Source: Stackebrandtia endophytica (GTDB lineage: Bacteria > Actinomycetota > Actinomycetes > Mycobacteriales > Micromonosporaceae). Taken from it: DNA of 64,000 bases. Location: assembly GCF_006716355.1 (NCBI RefSeq), contig NZ_VFOW01000001.1, positions 4,836,001 through 4,900,000 of the forward strand, read 5' to 3'. How positions within the stretch are numbered: position 1 is the stretch's first letter; each line of letters starts with the position of its first letter. This document shows, one piece after another, positions 9,577 to 18,231 of the stretch. The translations under genes were made by a program, and so were the position numbers. The notes below the pieces were generated by a model. It was given only the letters and a program-made list of their open reading frames with translations. It made no database searches and was not told the origin of the DNA.

Positions 9577-10370
9577 CCTTTCGGTGGCCCACCGCGATCG
9601 ATGAAACACCGGAGGAGTTCCTGAAGCGGCGGGGCGAGGTCTTCGCCGTGTTCGACGCGAGGACCCAGGACTCCGGCAACGTGTCCTTCGGTGTCGCGAT
9701 CGACCGGCGGCGGTATTTCGTGAAAACCGCCGGCGCTCCCATGACAACGGCAAACCTGACTCATCCCGATCGGGTCGCACTGCTGCGTAACGCGGCGGCA
9801 ATCGGTGCGACCCGGCATCGGTGCCTTCCCGAACTAGTAGCCACCATGGACAGTCCACATGGACTGGTACTGGTATACGACTGGGTCGCCGGTGAACTGT
9901 TGCAGGCCCCGGCATCACTGGCCCGGTTTCGTGCGTTGCCCGATTGGTCGATCACCGACTGCCTGGACGACGTCTTCGACGTTCATCACCGGTTGGGTCG
10001 CATCGCGGTCGACTTCTACTTCGGCAGCCTCATGTATCGATTCGAGGACCGTCGAATCCACCTCGTCGACCTCGACCACTACGTGACCGAACCATTTCGC
10101 AACGAGATGGGGCGGATGTTCGGGTCGACAAGATTCATGGCACCGGAGGAGCACACACTCGGTGCGCTGATCGATCAGACGACCACCGTGTACACCCTGG
10201 GGCGGCTGGTCCTGTTGACCCTGGGCGATGGAAGCTCGAACCGCGACGGCTTCCGCGGTTGCGAAGCACAGTGGAACCTGGCGATCACGGCCACCTCGAC
10301 GCCACGGTCCGATCGTCCTTCGACGATCGCCGAGTTCGTCGAGGCGTGGCGGAATGCACGGGCCCACTGA
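9573..10370 (+). CDS. Protein-kinase-fold protein coupled to the inositol-phosphate-synthase-like gene
   Basis: 265 residues. The kinase-like core has an N-lobe Lys (YFVKTAG), a hinge (GLVLVYDW), a catalytic loop with VDFYFGSL where HRDxxxxN is usual, a DLD metal motif (LVDLDHY) and an APE-like end of the activation segment (RFMAPEE). The length fits one kinase domain and nothing else. It begins inside the stop codon of the preceding gene (ATGA overlap), which implies equal expression and probably a joint pathway. Substrate could be a protein or a small molecule such as an inositol derivative; the sequence does not decide. Confidence 0.78.
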   Translation: MTFRWPTAIDETPEEFLKRRGEVFAVFDARTQDSGNVSFGVAIDRRRYFVKTAGAPMTTANLTHPDRVALLRNAAAIGATRHRCLPELVATMDSPHGLVLVYDWVAGELLQAPASLARFRALPDWSITDCLDDVFDVHHRLGRIAVDFYFGSLMYRFEDRRIHLVDLDHYVTEPFRNEMGRMFGSTRFMAPEEHTLGALIDQTTTVYTLGRLVLLTLGDGSSNRDGFRGCEAQWNLAITATSTPRSDRPSTIAEFVEAWRNARAH

Positions 10371-10414
10371 CGAGCCCGGTGGGTGACCCCGAAGCGGTGG
10401 CGCATGATGTCGTG

Positions 10415-10981
10415 ATGGCTCACATCGCGCTCTTCCACTCCATCCTCGGCAGACGTTCCGTCGAACATCTGGCGGTCGAGCGATGGCGACGCGCCGGACA
10501 CGAGGCCGTCGCAGTCGACCTCTTTGACGGCGCTACGGCGGCCGGCATCGACGACGGCTTCGCTCTGATCGATCGAATCGGCTGGGACACCGTCGTCGAT
10601 AATGGACGACGAGGTCTGGCCGACATGCCGGATGAGACCGTCTTGGCTGGATTGTCGATGGGGACAGGGGTGGTCTGCGAGCTGCTTCCGGAGCGCCCCG
10701 GCACCGCGGGAATTCTGTTGCTGCACGCCTTTCCGGAACTCCCGGCGGGAGTCACGACGGGACTGCGTGCCCAGGTCCATGTCGCCGAACCGGACGAGTT
10801 CGCCCGAAGCGGGCAACTCCCAAGCCTGCGACAGGCGGCGGAGGACGCCGACATGGCGATGGAGATCTTCCGGTACCAGGGGGCCGGTCACTTCTACATT
10901 GATCGTGACCTTCCCGACTATGACCCGGAGGCGACCGAGCTGACCTGGCGACGGATGTTGACGTTCCTCGACGGGAGCTGA
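10415..10981 (+). CDS. Dienelactone-hydrolase-family alpha/beta hydrolase
   Basis: 188 residues. The nucleophile elbow is GLSMGTG, with Ser in place of the Cys of classical dienelactone hydrolases, and the late GAGHFYIDRD supplies the His. It lies 44 bp downstream of the kinase-like gene on the same strand and may share its transcript. The start is either the GTG at 10412 or the ATG at 10415; neither has a strong ribosome site. A hydrolase on a small ester or lactone is a reasonable guess, with substrate unknown. Confidence 0.78.
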   Translation: MAHIALFHSILGRRSVEHLAVERWRRAGHEAVAVDLFDGATAAGIDDGFALIDRIGWDTVVDNGRRGLADMPDETVLAGLSMGTGVVCELLPERPGTAGILLLHAFPELPAGVTTGLRAQVHVAEPDEFARSGQLPSLRQAAEDADMAMEIFRYQGAGHFYIDRDLPDYDPEATELTWRRMLTFLDGS

Positions 10982-11192
10982 TCTCACGGGGAGCCGGGGC
11001 CCTCCATGCCGGGCTGATCGGTGGGCACACCGCGTCACGCTGGCCCGAACGCCTGCCTCGGAAATCGCATGATTTGTACGCAATTTATAGGAATGAGGCT
11101 ATCGGCAGCCGGTGTCGTCACCTACCGTGGCCGGTGTGCGCACTCGATGACTCGGGTGCGCGTCCACCCGGTCTCACCTGTGGAGCATCATC

Positions 11193-12437
11193 ATGCTGAC
11201 CCCCAAACGTCGACTCGCGACGGTGCTGATCGCACTGTCCGCCATGGTCGTCACCGCAATTCCCGCACAAGCTGACGAAACCCGCCCGGCGGCCGAAGTC
11301 GCCGGTGCCTACGCCGTGTTCAACGAGCCCGGTCCCACCGGTCAACGCGACTACGCCGTGGAGGAACACTTCATCGAACTGGTCGAGCAGACCCCCGCCG
11401 GCGAACAGATCACCGGTGCCATGTTCAGCTGGACTCGCACCGAGGTGGCCTCCGCGTTGGCCGACGCCCAAGCACGTGGCGTCGACGTGCGGCTCGCCGT
11501 AGACAAGGAGGGCGCCGGTGGAACCACGAACACCGACCCCGACAACCAGGCCATCGCGATCCTGAAGTCCGCCGGGCTCACCCAGCTGACATTCTGCGCC
11601 GGCTCCGGCAACTCCGGTCAACAACAGACCGGGTGCATCGCCAATCGGTCCTATTCGATCAATCACCAGAAGCTGTTCTCGTTCTCGGCCACCAACGGGA
11701 TGACCGACGTGATCTTCACCGGTTCGCAGAACTGGACCAACAGCCAGAACAACCAGTTCAACAACGCCGTCGTCGTCCACGGTGATCCCGACCTGTACGC
11801 GTTCTTCGGCACCCACTTCGACAACATGCTGCAACAACGCAAGAACAACAACTACTTCAACTCCGCCGACGGCTATTACCGCACCGAGGACCTGAGCGTC
11901 ACCGTCTACTTCTCACCCCGCGCCACCTCCAACGGCGGCAACGGAACCGAGGCCTCCACCGACACGATCGCGAGAATTCTCAGCTACATCGGCACTCAGC
12001 AGGGCGACTGTTCCCTGGAGGTGGCCCACGCCAGCTTCACCAATGCGCGAGTGGCGGTGGCCGATCAGCTGGTCCGCATCGCGAAGCTGGGTTGTGACAT
12101 CAAGGTGTTGTACGGCGACATGGGTTCGACCGTCCGAAGCAAACTGTCGGCACAGGCCGGTATCAGCCTCAAACGGTTCTACGACAACGGTTCTGGGAAC
12201 GAGAACCCGGTGTCGGTGCACTCGAAGTACATCAACTTCTCCGGAACCTACAACGCCAAACCCAACCGGGACATCGTGTTCACCGGCTCACAGAACCTCA
12301 CCGGGCCTGCGCTGCGAAACCACGACGAGGTGCTGCTGAAAGTGGAGATTCCCGAGGCCACCGCAGGCTATGCCGAGAACTTCGATCTTCTGTGGACACG
12401 GGCGGCCTGCGTCAATCCACCGTCGGGATCGTGTTGA
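11193..12437 (+). CDS. Secreted phospholipase D-like protein 1
   Basis: 414 residues with a Sec signal peptide (basic start, hydrophobic core, AQA cleavage site around residue 27). Two PLD repeats are visible, each with HxK followed by a GSQN strand: H158-Q-K160 and H343-S-K345. In both, the Asp of HxKxxxxD is Ser (165 and 350), so it is not a textbook HKD enzyme. GGAG lies ten bases before the ATG. The next gene downstream is a same-direction paralogue. Likely an extracellular phosphodiesterase or nuclease-like protein; activity uncertain. Confidence 0.85.
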   Translation: MLTPKRRLATVLIALSAMVVTAIPAQADETRPAAEVAGAYAVFNEPGPTGQRDYAVEEHFIELVEQTPAGEQITGAMFSWTRTEVASALADAQARGVDVRLAVDKEGAGGTTNTDPDNQAIAILKSAGLTQLTFCAGSGNSGQQQTGCIANRSYSINHQKLFSFSATNGMTDVIFTGSQNWTNSQNNQFNNAVVVHGDPDLYAFFGTHFDNMLQQRKNNNYFNSADGYYRTEDLSVTVYFSPRATSNGGNGTEASTDTIARILSYIGTQQGDCSLEVAHASFTNARVAVADQLVRIAKLGCDIKVLYGDMGSTVRSKLSAQAGISLKRFYDNGSGNENPVSVHSKYINFSGTYNAKPNRDIVFTGSQNLTGPALRNHDEVLLKVEIPEATAGYAENFDLLWTRAACVNPPSGSC

Positions 12438-12502
12438 CCGTCGCGGGATCCGCGGGCTATAACTGGCGGTAAGCGAAGGTGTCGTCCCCGTGGGGGTGTG
12501 TC

Positions 12503-13666
12503 ATGTCCCATTCGTTCGCACGTCGAGGCCTGGTCACGGTGCTGGGTGTCGCCCTGGCGCTGATCGCCGGATTGACGCCCGCGGCCACCGCCGACCAGAC
12601 GCGGGCTGCACCGTCGGCTGCTGCGCAGTGCACCACGTCCGATCGATACACGATGTGCACCACCGATCCCCGGCTTCATCCCGACGGTAAGGACCTCACC
12701 ATCGTGGAGGAGTTCCAACGCCGGATCCAGGCGACCGGGACGGGAGCGCGCATCCAGATCGCCATGTACGAGTGGACCCTCAAACGGGTGGCCGACGACC
12801 TGGTCGCGGCCAAGAACCGGGGCGTCACCGTCCAGGTCGTGATCGGCCGAAACGACGGTGATCCGACGCGCAACGACGAGGTCATCGCGATACTGCGTGG
12901 CGGGGACATCCCCGTCACGCAGTGCGCCGACGCCTGCCTGCCCAACCGCGACGGTGTCAAGGCGGGGGCCATGCACAACAAGTTCATGTTGATCGAGGAC
13001 GCCGGGGTGAAGACGGTGGTGCAGACCTCGACGAACCTCACCGTCGGGCAGGTCCAGAAGTTCCAGAACCTGGTCGCCACCGAGGGCGACAACGGTCTGT
13101 TCGACTACTACCGGGGATATTGGAACCGGATGAACATCGGCAGCTGGACCTATGACGGCGTGACCTGGAACAACGCCGATCGGTCCCGCAAGGGTGACCA
13201 CGACCTGTCCAAGGCGTACCTGCTGCCGGTCACCGCCGGAGATCCGATCGCGGCGGCGTTGAACAACGTCACCGAATGCCGTGCCTCCAATGAGGATGAT
13301 CGGATCTGGGTGTCGCACTCAATCTTCGAACGGCCCGCCGTGCGTGAGCGGCTCATAGAACTCCACAACATGGGTTGCGACGTCAAGGTCGTCGTCGGAA
13401 GCGCCGAGGGCGAGGCCTGGGTGGAACAGACCGTGCCCGGCAAGGGCAAACTCTCCGCGTCGAAGGTGCGGTCCCTGCCGGGCAATCACAACAAGTTCAT
13501 CGTCATTGACGCCAAATACGCCGGTCAGTGGCGCAAAGTCGTCTTCACCGGTTCACACAACATTTCCGGCAACTCGTTGACCAACGCCAACGACGCCATG
13601 TTGCGCGTCATCAACTCGGCGGTGGTCAACGTCTACATCCACTACTTCCGTGATCTCTATCTGTAG
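12503..13666 (+). CDS. Secreted phospholipase D-like protein 2
   Basis: 387 residues with a signal peptide ending near ATA-DQT (about residue 32). HNK motifs occur at H158 and H329. The second is a full HxKxxxxD (HNKFIVID); the first has Glu then Asp at that position. Four or more cysteines in the mature part suggest disulfides. The frame is open to a GTG at 12479, but the ATG at 12503 is preferred because the signal peptide starts there. It is separated by 65 bp from the first PLD-like gene, and the two probably arose by duplication. Its end is 2 bp from the convergent aldo/keto reductase. Confidence 0.85.
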   Translation: MSHSFARRGLVTVLGVALALIAGLTPAATADQTRAAPSAAAQCTTSDRYTMCTTDPRLHPDGKDLTIVEEFQRRIQATGTGARIQIAMYEWTLKRVADDLVAAKNRGVTVQVVIGRNDGDPTRNDEVIAILRGGDIPVTQCADACLPNRDGVKAGAMHNKFMLIEDAGVKTVVQTSTNLTVGQVQKFQNLVATEGDNGLFDYYRGYWNRMNIGSWTYDGVTWNNADRSRKGDHDLSKAYLLPVTAGDPIAAALNNVTECRASNEDDRIWVSHSIFERPAVRERLIELHNMGCDVKVVVGSAEGEAWVEQTVPGKGKLSASKVRSLPGNHNKFIVIDAKYAGQWRKVVFTGSHNISGNSLTNANDAMLRVINSAVVNVYIHYFRDLYL

Positions 13667-13668
13667 GC

Positions 13669-14493
13669 TCAGAACTCCTCGTGTTCGTCCGGGTCGCCGC
13701 CGATACGACCGGTCTCCAACCCCGACATCACCCGCATCTGCTCATCGTCGAGCGTGAAGTCGAACACCGCCAGGTTGGAGCGCTGCCGATCCGGGTCGCC
13801 GGATTTGGGAATCGGGACCACGCCCAACTGAACCTCCCATCGCAGCACCACCTGAGCGGGCGATACCGAATGGGCGTCGGCGATGCCGCGAACCAGTGGA
13901 TGACTCAGGACCGGTTTTCCACGTCCCAACGGGCTCCAGGCCTGTGTGACGATGTCCATGCCGGCGTCGACCGCGCGCATTCCGGCCTGGTTGAACGCCG
14001 GGTGCAACTCGATCTGGTTCACGCTGGGGCGAGCCCCGGTTTCCCTGATGAGATGTCGCAGCTGCTCGTCGGTGAAGTTGGAGACCCCGATGGAACGGAC
14101 CAGTCCGTCATCGCGGAGTTTGATCATCGCCTTGAACGAATCGACGTACTTGTCGATGCGGGGCAGCGGCCAGTGGATGAGGTACAGGTCCACATAGTCG
14201 AGGCCCAGTCGCCGCCGGGATTCCTCAAACGAGGCCAGTGTGGACTCATAGCCGTGGTCGGAACCGGGCAACTTCGTGGCGATGAACAGGTCGCCGCGGT
14301 CGACGTCGGTATCGGCCACCGCTCGTCCCACCCCGGTTTCGTTACCGTAGCGAGCGGCGGTGTCGATCAGCCGGTAGCCCACGTCGATGGCGGACAGGAC
14401 GGCGGATCGGGCTTCGTCGTCGTTCATCGGGTAGGTGCCGAGCCCGATGGCCGGCAGTCGGTTGCCGTCGTTGAGTTCGATGGTGGGAATCAC
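13669..14493 (-). CDS. Aldo/keto reductase
   Basis: 274 residues, the usual length of the 2,5-diketogluconate-reductase-like group. The catalytic tetrad is intact: Asp44, Tyr49, Lys74 and His107. A cofactor-binding PIPKSG near the C-terminus points to NADPH. The GTG start has a strong AAGGAGG site. A soluble cytoplasmic carbonyl reductase of unknown natural substrate. It may be co-transcribed with the glycosylase gene that ends 103 bp upstream of it on the same strand. Confidence 0.92.
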   Translation of the reverse strand: MIPTIELNDGNRLPAIGLGTYPMNDDEARSAVLSAIDVGYRLIDTAARYGNETGVGRAVADTDVDRGDLFIATKLPGSDHGYESTLASFEESRRRLGLDYVDLYLIHWPLPRIDKYVDSFKAMIKLRDDGLVRSIGVSNFTDEQLRHLIRETGARPSVNQIELHPAFNQAGMRAVDAGMDIVTQAWSPLGRGKPVLSHPLVRGIADAHSVSPAQVVLRWEVQLGVVPIPKSGDPDRQRSNLAVFDFTLDDEQMRVMSGLETGRIGGDPDEHEEF

Positions 14494-14595
14494 GATTGGC
14501 CTCCTTGTCGATGCCCACAGGTCACGGTAGGGGGCGGTGGCGTCATGCGGCGCCGTTCCGGCGGAACCGGGTCGAGTCGGCAGGACTGCCGGTGA

Positions 14596-15234
14596 TCAGC
14601 CGTGCAGGACGTCGTCGGTGACGGCCTTCGACAGTGCGGCGCGTACGCACCCCGACACCAGATGCGGCATCTCGTCCTCCTCGACATAGGACGCCAGCCG
14701 AGCCGGAGTGGTCGGCAGGCCCAGTCGGCGCGCCCCCTGAGTGGCCTTCTCGTCCACGAACGGCGCCAGGACCGGCCAGACTCCTTGAACCTCACGACAG
14801 AAGATGTCGGCGCCGGTCGGGCCGATGCCGGGCACCTCTTGAAGCAGCTCGGTGATTCCGGTGCGGTCGCCACCCTCGTCGCGTAGGCGACGCAGATCTG
14901 AACCCCACCGTCGCCTCACCAGGTCCGCGCCGTCACCGAGCATGGTGGCGGTGCGCTCGTCATATCGGCGATAGTGACCGCGTCCCAACGCCGCGACGCG
15001 TTGCCGCCAGGTCGAGTCGCACATCTTCTGCGGGGTGCGCAGACCCGCCGAATAGAGTTCGGTGGCCGCCTGGGTTGCCGTCGAGGCACGGATACGTGCC
15101 GACAACAGCATCGCCAAAACCAGCAACTGATACAGCGGCATGGGTTTGTCCGCCAGGTTTATTCCGGCTTCCTCGGCATAGGTCTCGCCATGGCGGTCCA
15201 ACAGCGTACGAACCTTTTCTTTCTTTGTGGACAT
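14596..15234 (-). CDS. HhH-GPD superfamily DNA glycosylase
   Basis: 212 residues. The helix-hairpin-helix reads EVPGIGPTGADIF, followed by the catalytic-Asp segment FVDEKATQGARRL, as in endonuclease III relatives. The HhH lysine used for beta-elimination in endonuclease III (GxGxKTA) is absent, and there is no C-terminal four-cysteine iron-sulfur loop. A monofunctional base-excision glycosylase is therefore more likely. The frame runs up to 15447, but the ATG at 15234 after a GGGGGGA ribosome site is the natural start. Confidence 0.85.
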   Translation of the reverse strand: MSTKKEKVRTLLDRHGETYAEEAGINLADKPMPLYQLLVLAMLLSARIRASTATQAATELYSAGLRTPQKMCDSTWRQRVAALGRGHYRRYDERTATMLGDGADLVRRRWGSDLRRLRDEGGDRTGITELLQEVPGIGPTGADIFCREVQGVWPVLAPFVDEKATQGARRLGLPTTPARLASYVEEDEMPHLVSGCVRAALSKAVTDDVLHG

Positions 15235-15260
15235 TCTGATTCCCCCCGCTCGTGGTGTGT

Positions 15261-15279
15261 TTCGCATAGTCAATGCGAA
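15261..15279 (-). promoter_or_regulatory. 19-bp palindrome upstream of the glycosylase gene
   Basis: TTCGCATAGTCAATGCGAA is a 7-bp inverted repeat with a 5-base centre, 27 bp upstream of the glycosylase ATG on the minus strand. On that strand the centre also reads TTGACTAT. It does not match the actinobacterial SOS box. Operator role is inferred from position only. Confidence 0.4.
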
Positions 15280-15525
15280 CAGCCTATGGCTAAAGATGTG
15301 GTCGGTCGCGGAATTGAACCAACGTTTCGCGGAGACCAATGTGGATTGAGCACTATGGATGACATCTTGTCGTCGGCGCCCCGAAAGTCGGCCGACGCAT
15401 GTTCGGTGCCGTCGCCGCAGAAGCGATCGTTCGACCGAAAGATCCATTCGTGCCGCGATGCGTTATCCGGGACTTCCCCGTATCGGTGTCTCGTCTTCAA
15501 CACGAACGTGTGACACGATGACGCT

Positions 15526-16167
15526 ATGAGGTCTTACGATGACCGCGACGACGAGGAGTTTCGCCCTCCGCGGCCCTGGCGGTTCCTGTGGATACTGCTG
15601 GGCGTCACCGTTGTGGTGGTGCTGGCCGGTGGCGGGGTAGTTCTGGGGATGTCGAGTATCGGTGAACCCGAATCGAGCGCGGAACCTGAAGCGGGCGAGG
15701 CGACCGAGCCCGTCACGGAGGACGCCGGATGTTCATCCGACATGACCGTCGACGAGGCCGCGGGACTCTGTTATCTCGTGCCCGACGGGTGGGTGAGCTC
15801 ATCGATGTCGGTGGGAGTGGGGCCGTCGTCGACGATCATCGCCGTCGACCCGACCGCGCTGGCCACCGCCCACTTCGGTCCGGTGGCGAATCTACCGGTT
15901 GATCTGCCCGCCGACCTGCCCGGCGTGGTCGACGCGATCGCCGACTATGCCTGCGACCTGTTCAAGGTCGGCGACTGTGCCCCCGAGGTGACCGAACGGG
16001 ACATCGACGGTCATCAGGCGGTGACGGCGACGGCGGGGGGTGCCGACGGATTCGTGACGGTGACGGTGGTCGAGGTGGCTTCCGGGTACAGCTATGCCAC
16101 CAGCGTCGCCGACGAATCGCATCGCGGGGAGACCGACGCGATACATGATTCTCTGCGAGTGATCTGA
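15526..16167 (+). CDS. Single-pass membrane-anchored protein of unknown function
   Basis: 213 residues: an acidic cytoplasmic N-terminus, one membrane helix (about 20-43), a Glu/Pro/Ala-rich stalk, then an extracellular domain of about 140 residues with four cysteines (SSD, GLCY, YACD and GDCA contexts). The layout resembles actinobacterial anchored lipoprotein-like domains, but I recognise no family. Nothing nearby suggests a partner. Confidence 0.75.
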   Translation: MRSYDDRDDEEFRPPRPWRFLWILLGVTVVVVLAGGGVVLGMSSIGEPESSAEPEAGEATEPVTEDAGCSSDMTVDEAAGLCYLVPDGWVSSSMSVGVGPSSTIIAVDPTALATAHFGPVANLPVDLPADLPGVVDAIADYACDLFKVGDCAPEVTERDIDGHQAVTATAGGADGFVTVTVVEVASGYSYATSVADESHRGETDAIHDSLRVI

Positions 16168-16271
16168 ATCGATTCGCAGCCGCCGACCGCATGTCGGGTC
16201 GCGGTCGGCCGCAAATGTGCGCGGCCGCATATGTTGAGAATCTACATCAATTCCATATAGTGCGGAGATTC

Positions 16272-16300
16272 TTGACATCGCTACTTCGTATGCATAGCCT
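16272..16300 (+). promoter_or_regulatory. Sigma-70-type promoter of the chitosanase gene
   Basis: TTGACA (16272-16277), a 17-bp spacer and TAGCCT (16295-16300). The expected transcription start is near 16307, which places two inverted repeats inside the roughly 90-base leader before the ATG at 16398. Confidence 0.65.
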
Positions 16301-16303
16301 CAT

Positions 16304-16362
16304 ACCGAAACCTTGATAAAGGTGTGTTTCGGTCATTTGCGCTTTTACGGCCCCGAAAGCGC
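16304..16362 (+). promoter_or_regulatory. Two inverted repeats in the chitosanase leader
   Basis: The first is ACCGAAAC (16304-16311) with GTTTCGGT (16326-16333), an 8-bp perfect pair around 14 bases. The second is GCGCTTT (16339-16345) with AAAGCGC (16356-16362), a 7-bp perfect pair. The first overlaps the predicted transcription start, so it could be a repressor site. The second could be RNA structure. Both alternatives are inference. Confidence 0.5.
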
Positions 16363-16397
16363 TATGGCACAACGAGCCACCTGTTAGGAGAGTCAGT

Positions 16398-17537
16398 ATG
16401 AGACGAATGTGGTACGTCGGGGTGGCCGCTGCGGCGACTGCCGCGATGACGATCGGGGGTTTGACGGCGTACGCCGACGAGTCGGCCCCGACCGATGCGG
16501 TGATTCAACAGGGACCGACCGCCGATGAGTTGCGTGACGCCGTCGCCGGCTGCGATACCGAACTCACCAACGGACGGTACGCACAGGACGTCGGCGGCAC
16601 CGCCGACATCCCGGTGTGCGCCAACGGAAGTGCCATCCACTGGAAGGCCGACTTCGACGTCGACTGTGACGGACAGCGGTCTTCCAAGTGCAACGAGAAC
16701 ACCGACCCGTGGTACCAACCCCAGACCGCGTTCACGCAGTCGGACGGTAAGTACCTGAACTCGGCGACGCTGCCGCACATCGTGGTGCCCGGCGTCAGTT
16801 CCCGTTGGAACTACAAGAACTCCGGTATCGGTGGTGGCACGGTCGCCGCGGTCGTGTATCAGGACAAAGTGGTCTACGCCGTCGTCGGTGACGTCGGACC
16901 GACCGCCGGAATCGGAGAAGGCTCCTACGCCTTGGCGGAGAAGTTGGGCATCAACCCCGACCCCCGCGTCGGTGGAGTCTCAGGCAAGGTCGTCGACTAC
17001 ATCCTGTTCCCGGGTGTGGTCGCCAGCCCGATCGAGAATCACAACGAGGCGATCGCCGAAGGTGAACAGGCGGCCCGCAATTTCCTCAACGGTTGTGGCC
17101 GTTACGGCTACCAGTCCTACCCGGCATTGGGGTCCGGTGACACCGGCACGGAGGTGAAGTCGGCGCAGTGCCTGCTCGGCGACCTCGGATTCCCGATCGA
17201 CGAACCGACGGGGACCTTCGATGAGGCCACCGCCACCGCGGTGTCGAGCTTCCAGGCCGACCGGGGACTGCCGGAGACCGGCGAGATCGACGCCCACACC
17301 TGGACCGCGATGTTGTCCAGCGGCAGCACTCCGCTGCTGTCCAACGGATCCAGCGGGTCCGCGGTCCTTCGACTGCAACGTGCCTTGACAGCGGCGCTGG
17401 GGCAGTCTTTGGGACAGGACGGCCTGTTCGGGCCCAACACGACCCAGGCGGTGAAGGCCTATCAGACCGCCGCGGATCTGGACTCCGACGGCATAGTGGG
17501 GCCCGCGACCTGGGCCGCCCTGCAAGCCGGTAAGTAG
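16398..17537 (+). CDS. Secreted GH75-type chitosanase with two peptidoglycan-binding domains
   Basis: 379 residues. A signal peptide of about 26 residues ends at AYA. Residues 47-232 match the glycoside hydrolase 75 chitosanase pattern, with the acidic DFDVDCDG (86-92) and the GPTAGIGEGS segment carrying the second acid (Glu174). Residues 240-310 and 313-378 are two PG_binding_1 repeats, which should hold the enzyme on polymer or wall. A GGAGAG ribosome site precedes the ATG. It should hydrolyse chitosan outside the cell. The promoter and leader structures upstream suggest regulated expression, and a hairpin terminator follows. Confidence 0.9.
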   Translation: MRRMWYVGVAAAATAAMTIGGLTAYADESAPTDAVIQQGPTADELRDAVAGCDTELTNGRYAQDVGGTADIPVCANGSAIHWKADFDVDCDGQRSSKCNENTDPWYQPQTAFTQSDGKYLNSATLPHIVVPGVSSRWNYKNSGIGGGTVAAVVYQDKVVYAVVGDVGPTAGIGEGSYALAEKLGINPDPRVGGVSGKVVDYILFPGVVASPIENHNEAIAEGEQAARNFLNGCGRYGYQSYPALGSGDTGTEVKSAQCLLGDLGFPIDEPTGTFDEATATAVSSFQADRGLPETGEIDAHTWTAMLSSGSTPLLSNGSSGSAVLRLQRALTAALGQSLGQDGLFGPNTTQAVKAYQTAADLDSDGIVGPATWAALQAGK

Positions 17538-17550
17538 ACGCCGAGTACCC

Positions 17551-17587
17551 GCCCCAGCGCCCGGAAGGGCGTGAACCTCGCTGGGGC
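17551..17587 (+). terminator. Hairpin after chitosanase
   Basis: GCCCCAGCG (17551-17559) pairs perfectly with CGCTGGGGC (17579-17587), with a smaller hairpin inside. There is no T-run, as is common in actinomycetes. Confidence 0.6.
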
Positions 17588-17727
17588 GTGGACCCGAGAT
17601 CGCGCTGTGTGGACGGTCGTATCCGTTCGGACCGGTCACCGTCGAATCAGGCGTTTGCTCCGAGGATCGAGGCGTGCTGATCGCGTATCGGGGTGTTCGG
17701 ACGCCGGTGGATGGCAGTATCGGCATC

Positions 17728-18231
17728 ATGGTCGGCAGCACGGGGGTGCACAAGCGCAGCGCGGGAATACTGGTGTTCCAGCGGGACGACGACGGGCTGA
17801 AGGTCCTGTTGGGGCATATGGGAGGTCCATGGTGGAAGAAGCGGGATAGACGAGCCTGGACGATCCCGAAGGGGGAGTACCTTCCCGGCGAGACCGGAAT
17901 CGAGGCGGCGAGTCGAGAGTTTCTCGAGGAGCTGGGGGTGCCGGTGCCCGTCGGTGACCTTCGTGATCTCGGCGAGGTACGGCAGGCGGGTGGAAAGGTC
18001 GTCATCGCCTGGGCGGTGGAAGGCGACGTCGACCTCGCGGCGGTGGAGTTCGGAACCTTCGAGATGGAGTGGCCGCAGGGATCGGGGCGCCTGGTGCGGT
18101 TTCCGGAGTTGGACAAGGTGGACTGGTTCGACATCCCGACCGCTGAGACGAAGGTCGTGGCCGCGCAACGACAGTTCCTGTGGCGACTACGCGATCAGCT
18201 GACCGATCGCGACCGATCTGATGGCAGGTGA
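17728..18231 (+). CDS. NUDIX hydrolase
   Basis: 167 residues with a complete Nudix box (GEYLPGETGIEAASREFLEELG region: G, E, RE, EE, G all in register). The N-terminal AGILVFQR and the LLGHMGGPWW segment resemble small Ap4A/NTP-type NUDIX proteins. The frame is open from 17674; the ATG at 17728 fits the family start best, although its ribosome site is weak. Cleaves a nucleoside-diphosphate-linked substrate; which one is unknown. Its 3' end overlaps the convergent VOC frame. Confidence 0.85.
   Translation: MVGSTGVHKRSAGILVFQRDDDGLKVLLGHMGGPWWKKRDRRAWTIPKGEYLPGETGIEAASREFLEELGVPVPVGDLRDLGEVRQAGGKVVIAWAVEGDVDLAAVEFGTFEMEWPQGSGRLVRFPELDKVDWFDIPTAETKVVAAQRQFLWRLRDQLTDRDRSDGR

Noticed and set aside
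15261-15279. LexA (SOS) box before the DNA glycosylase
   Set aside because: The palindrome lacks the GAAC/GTTC half-sites of the actinobacterial SOS box.
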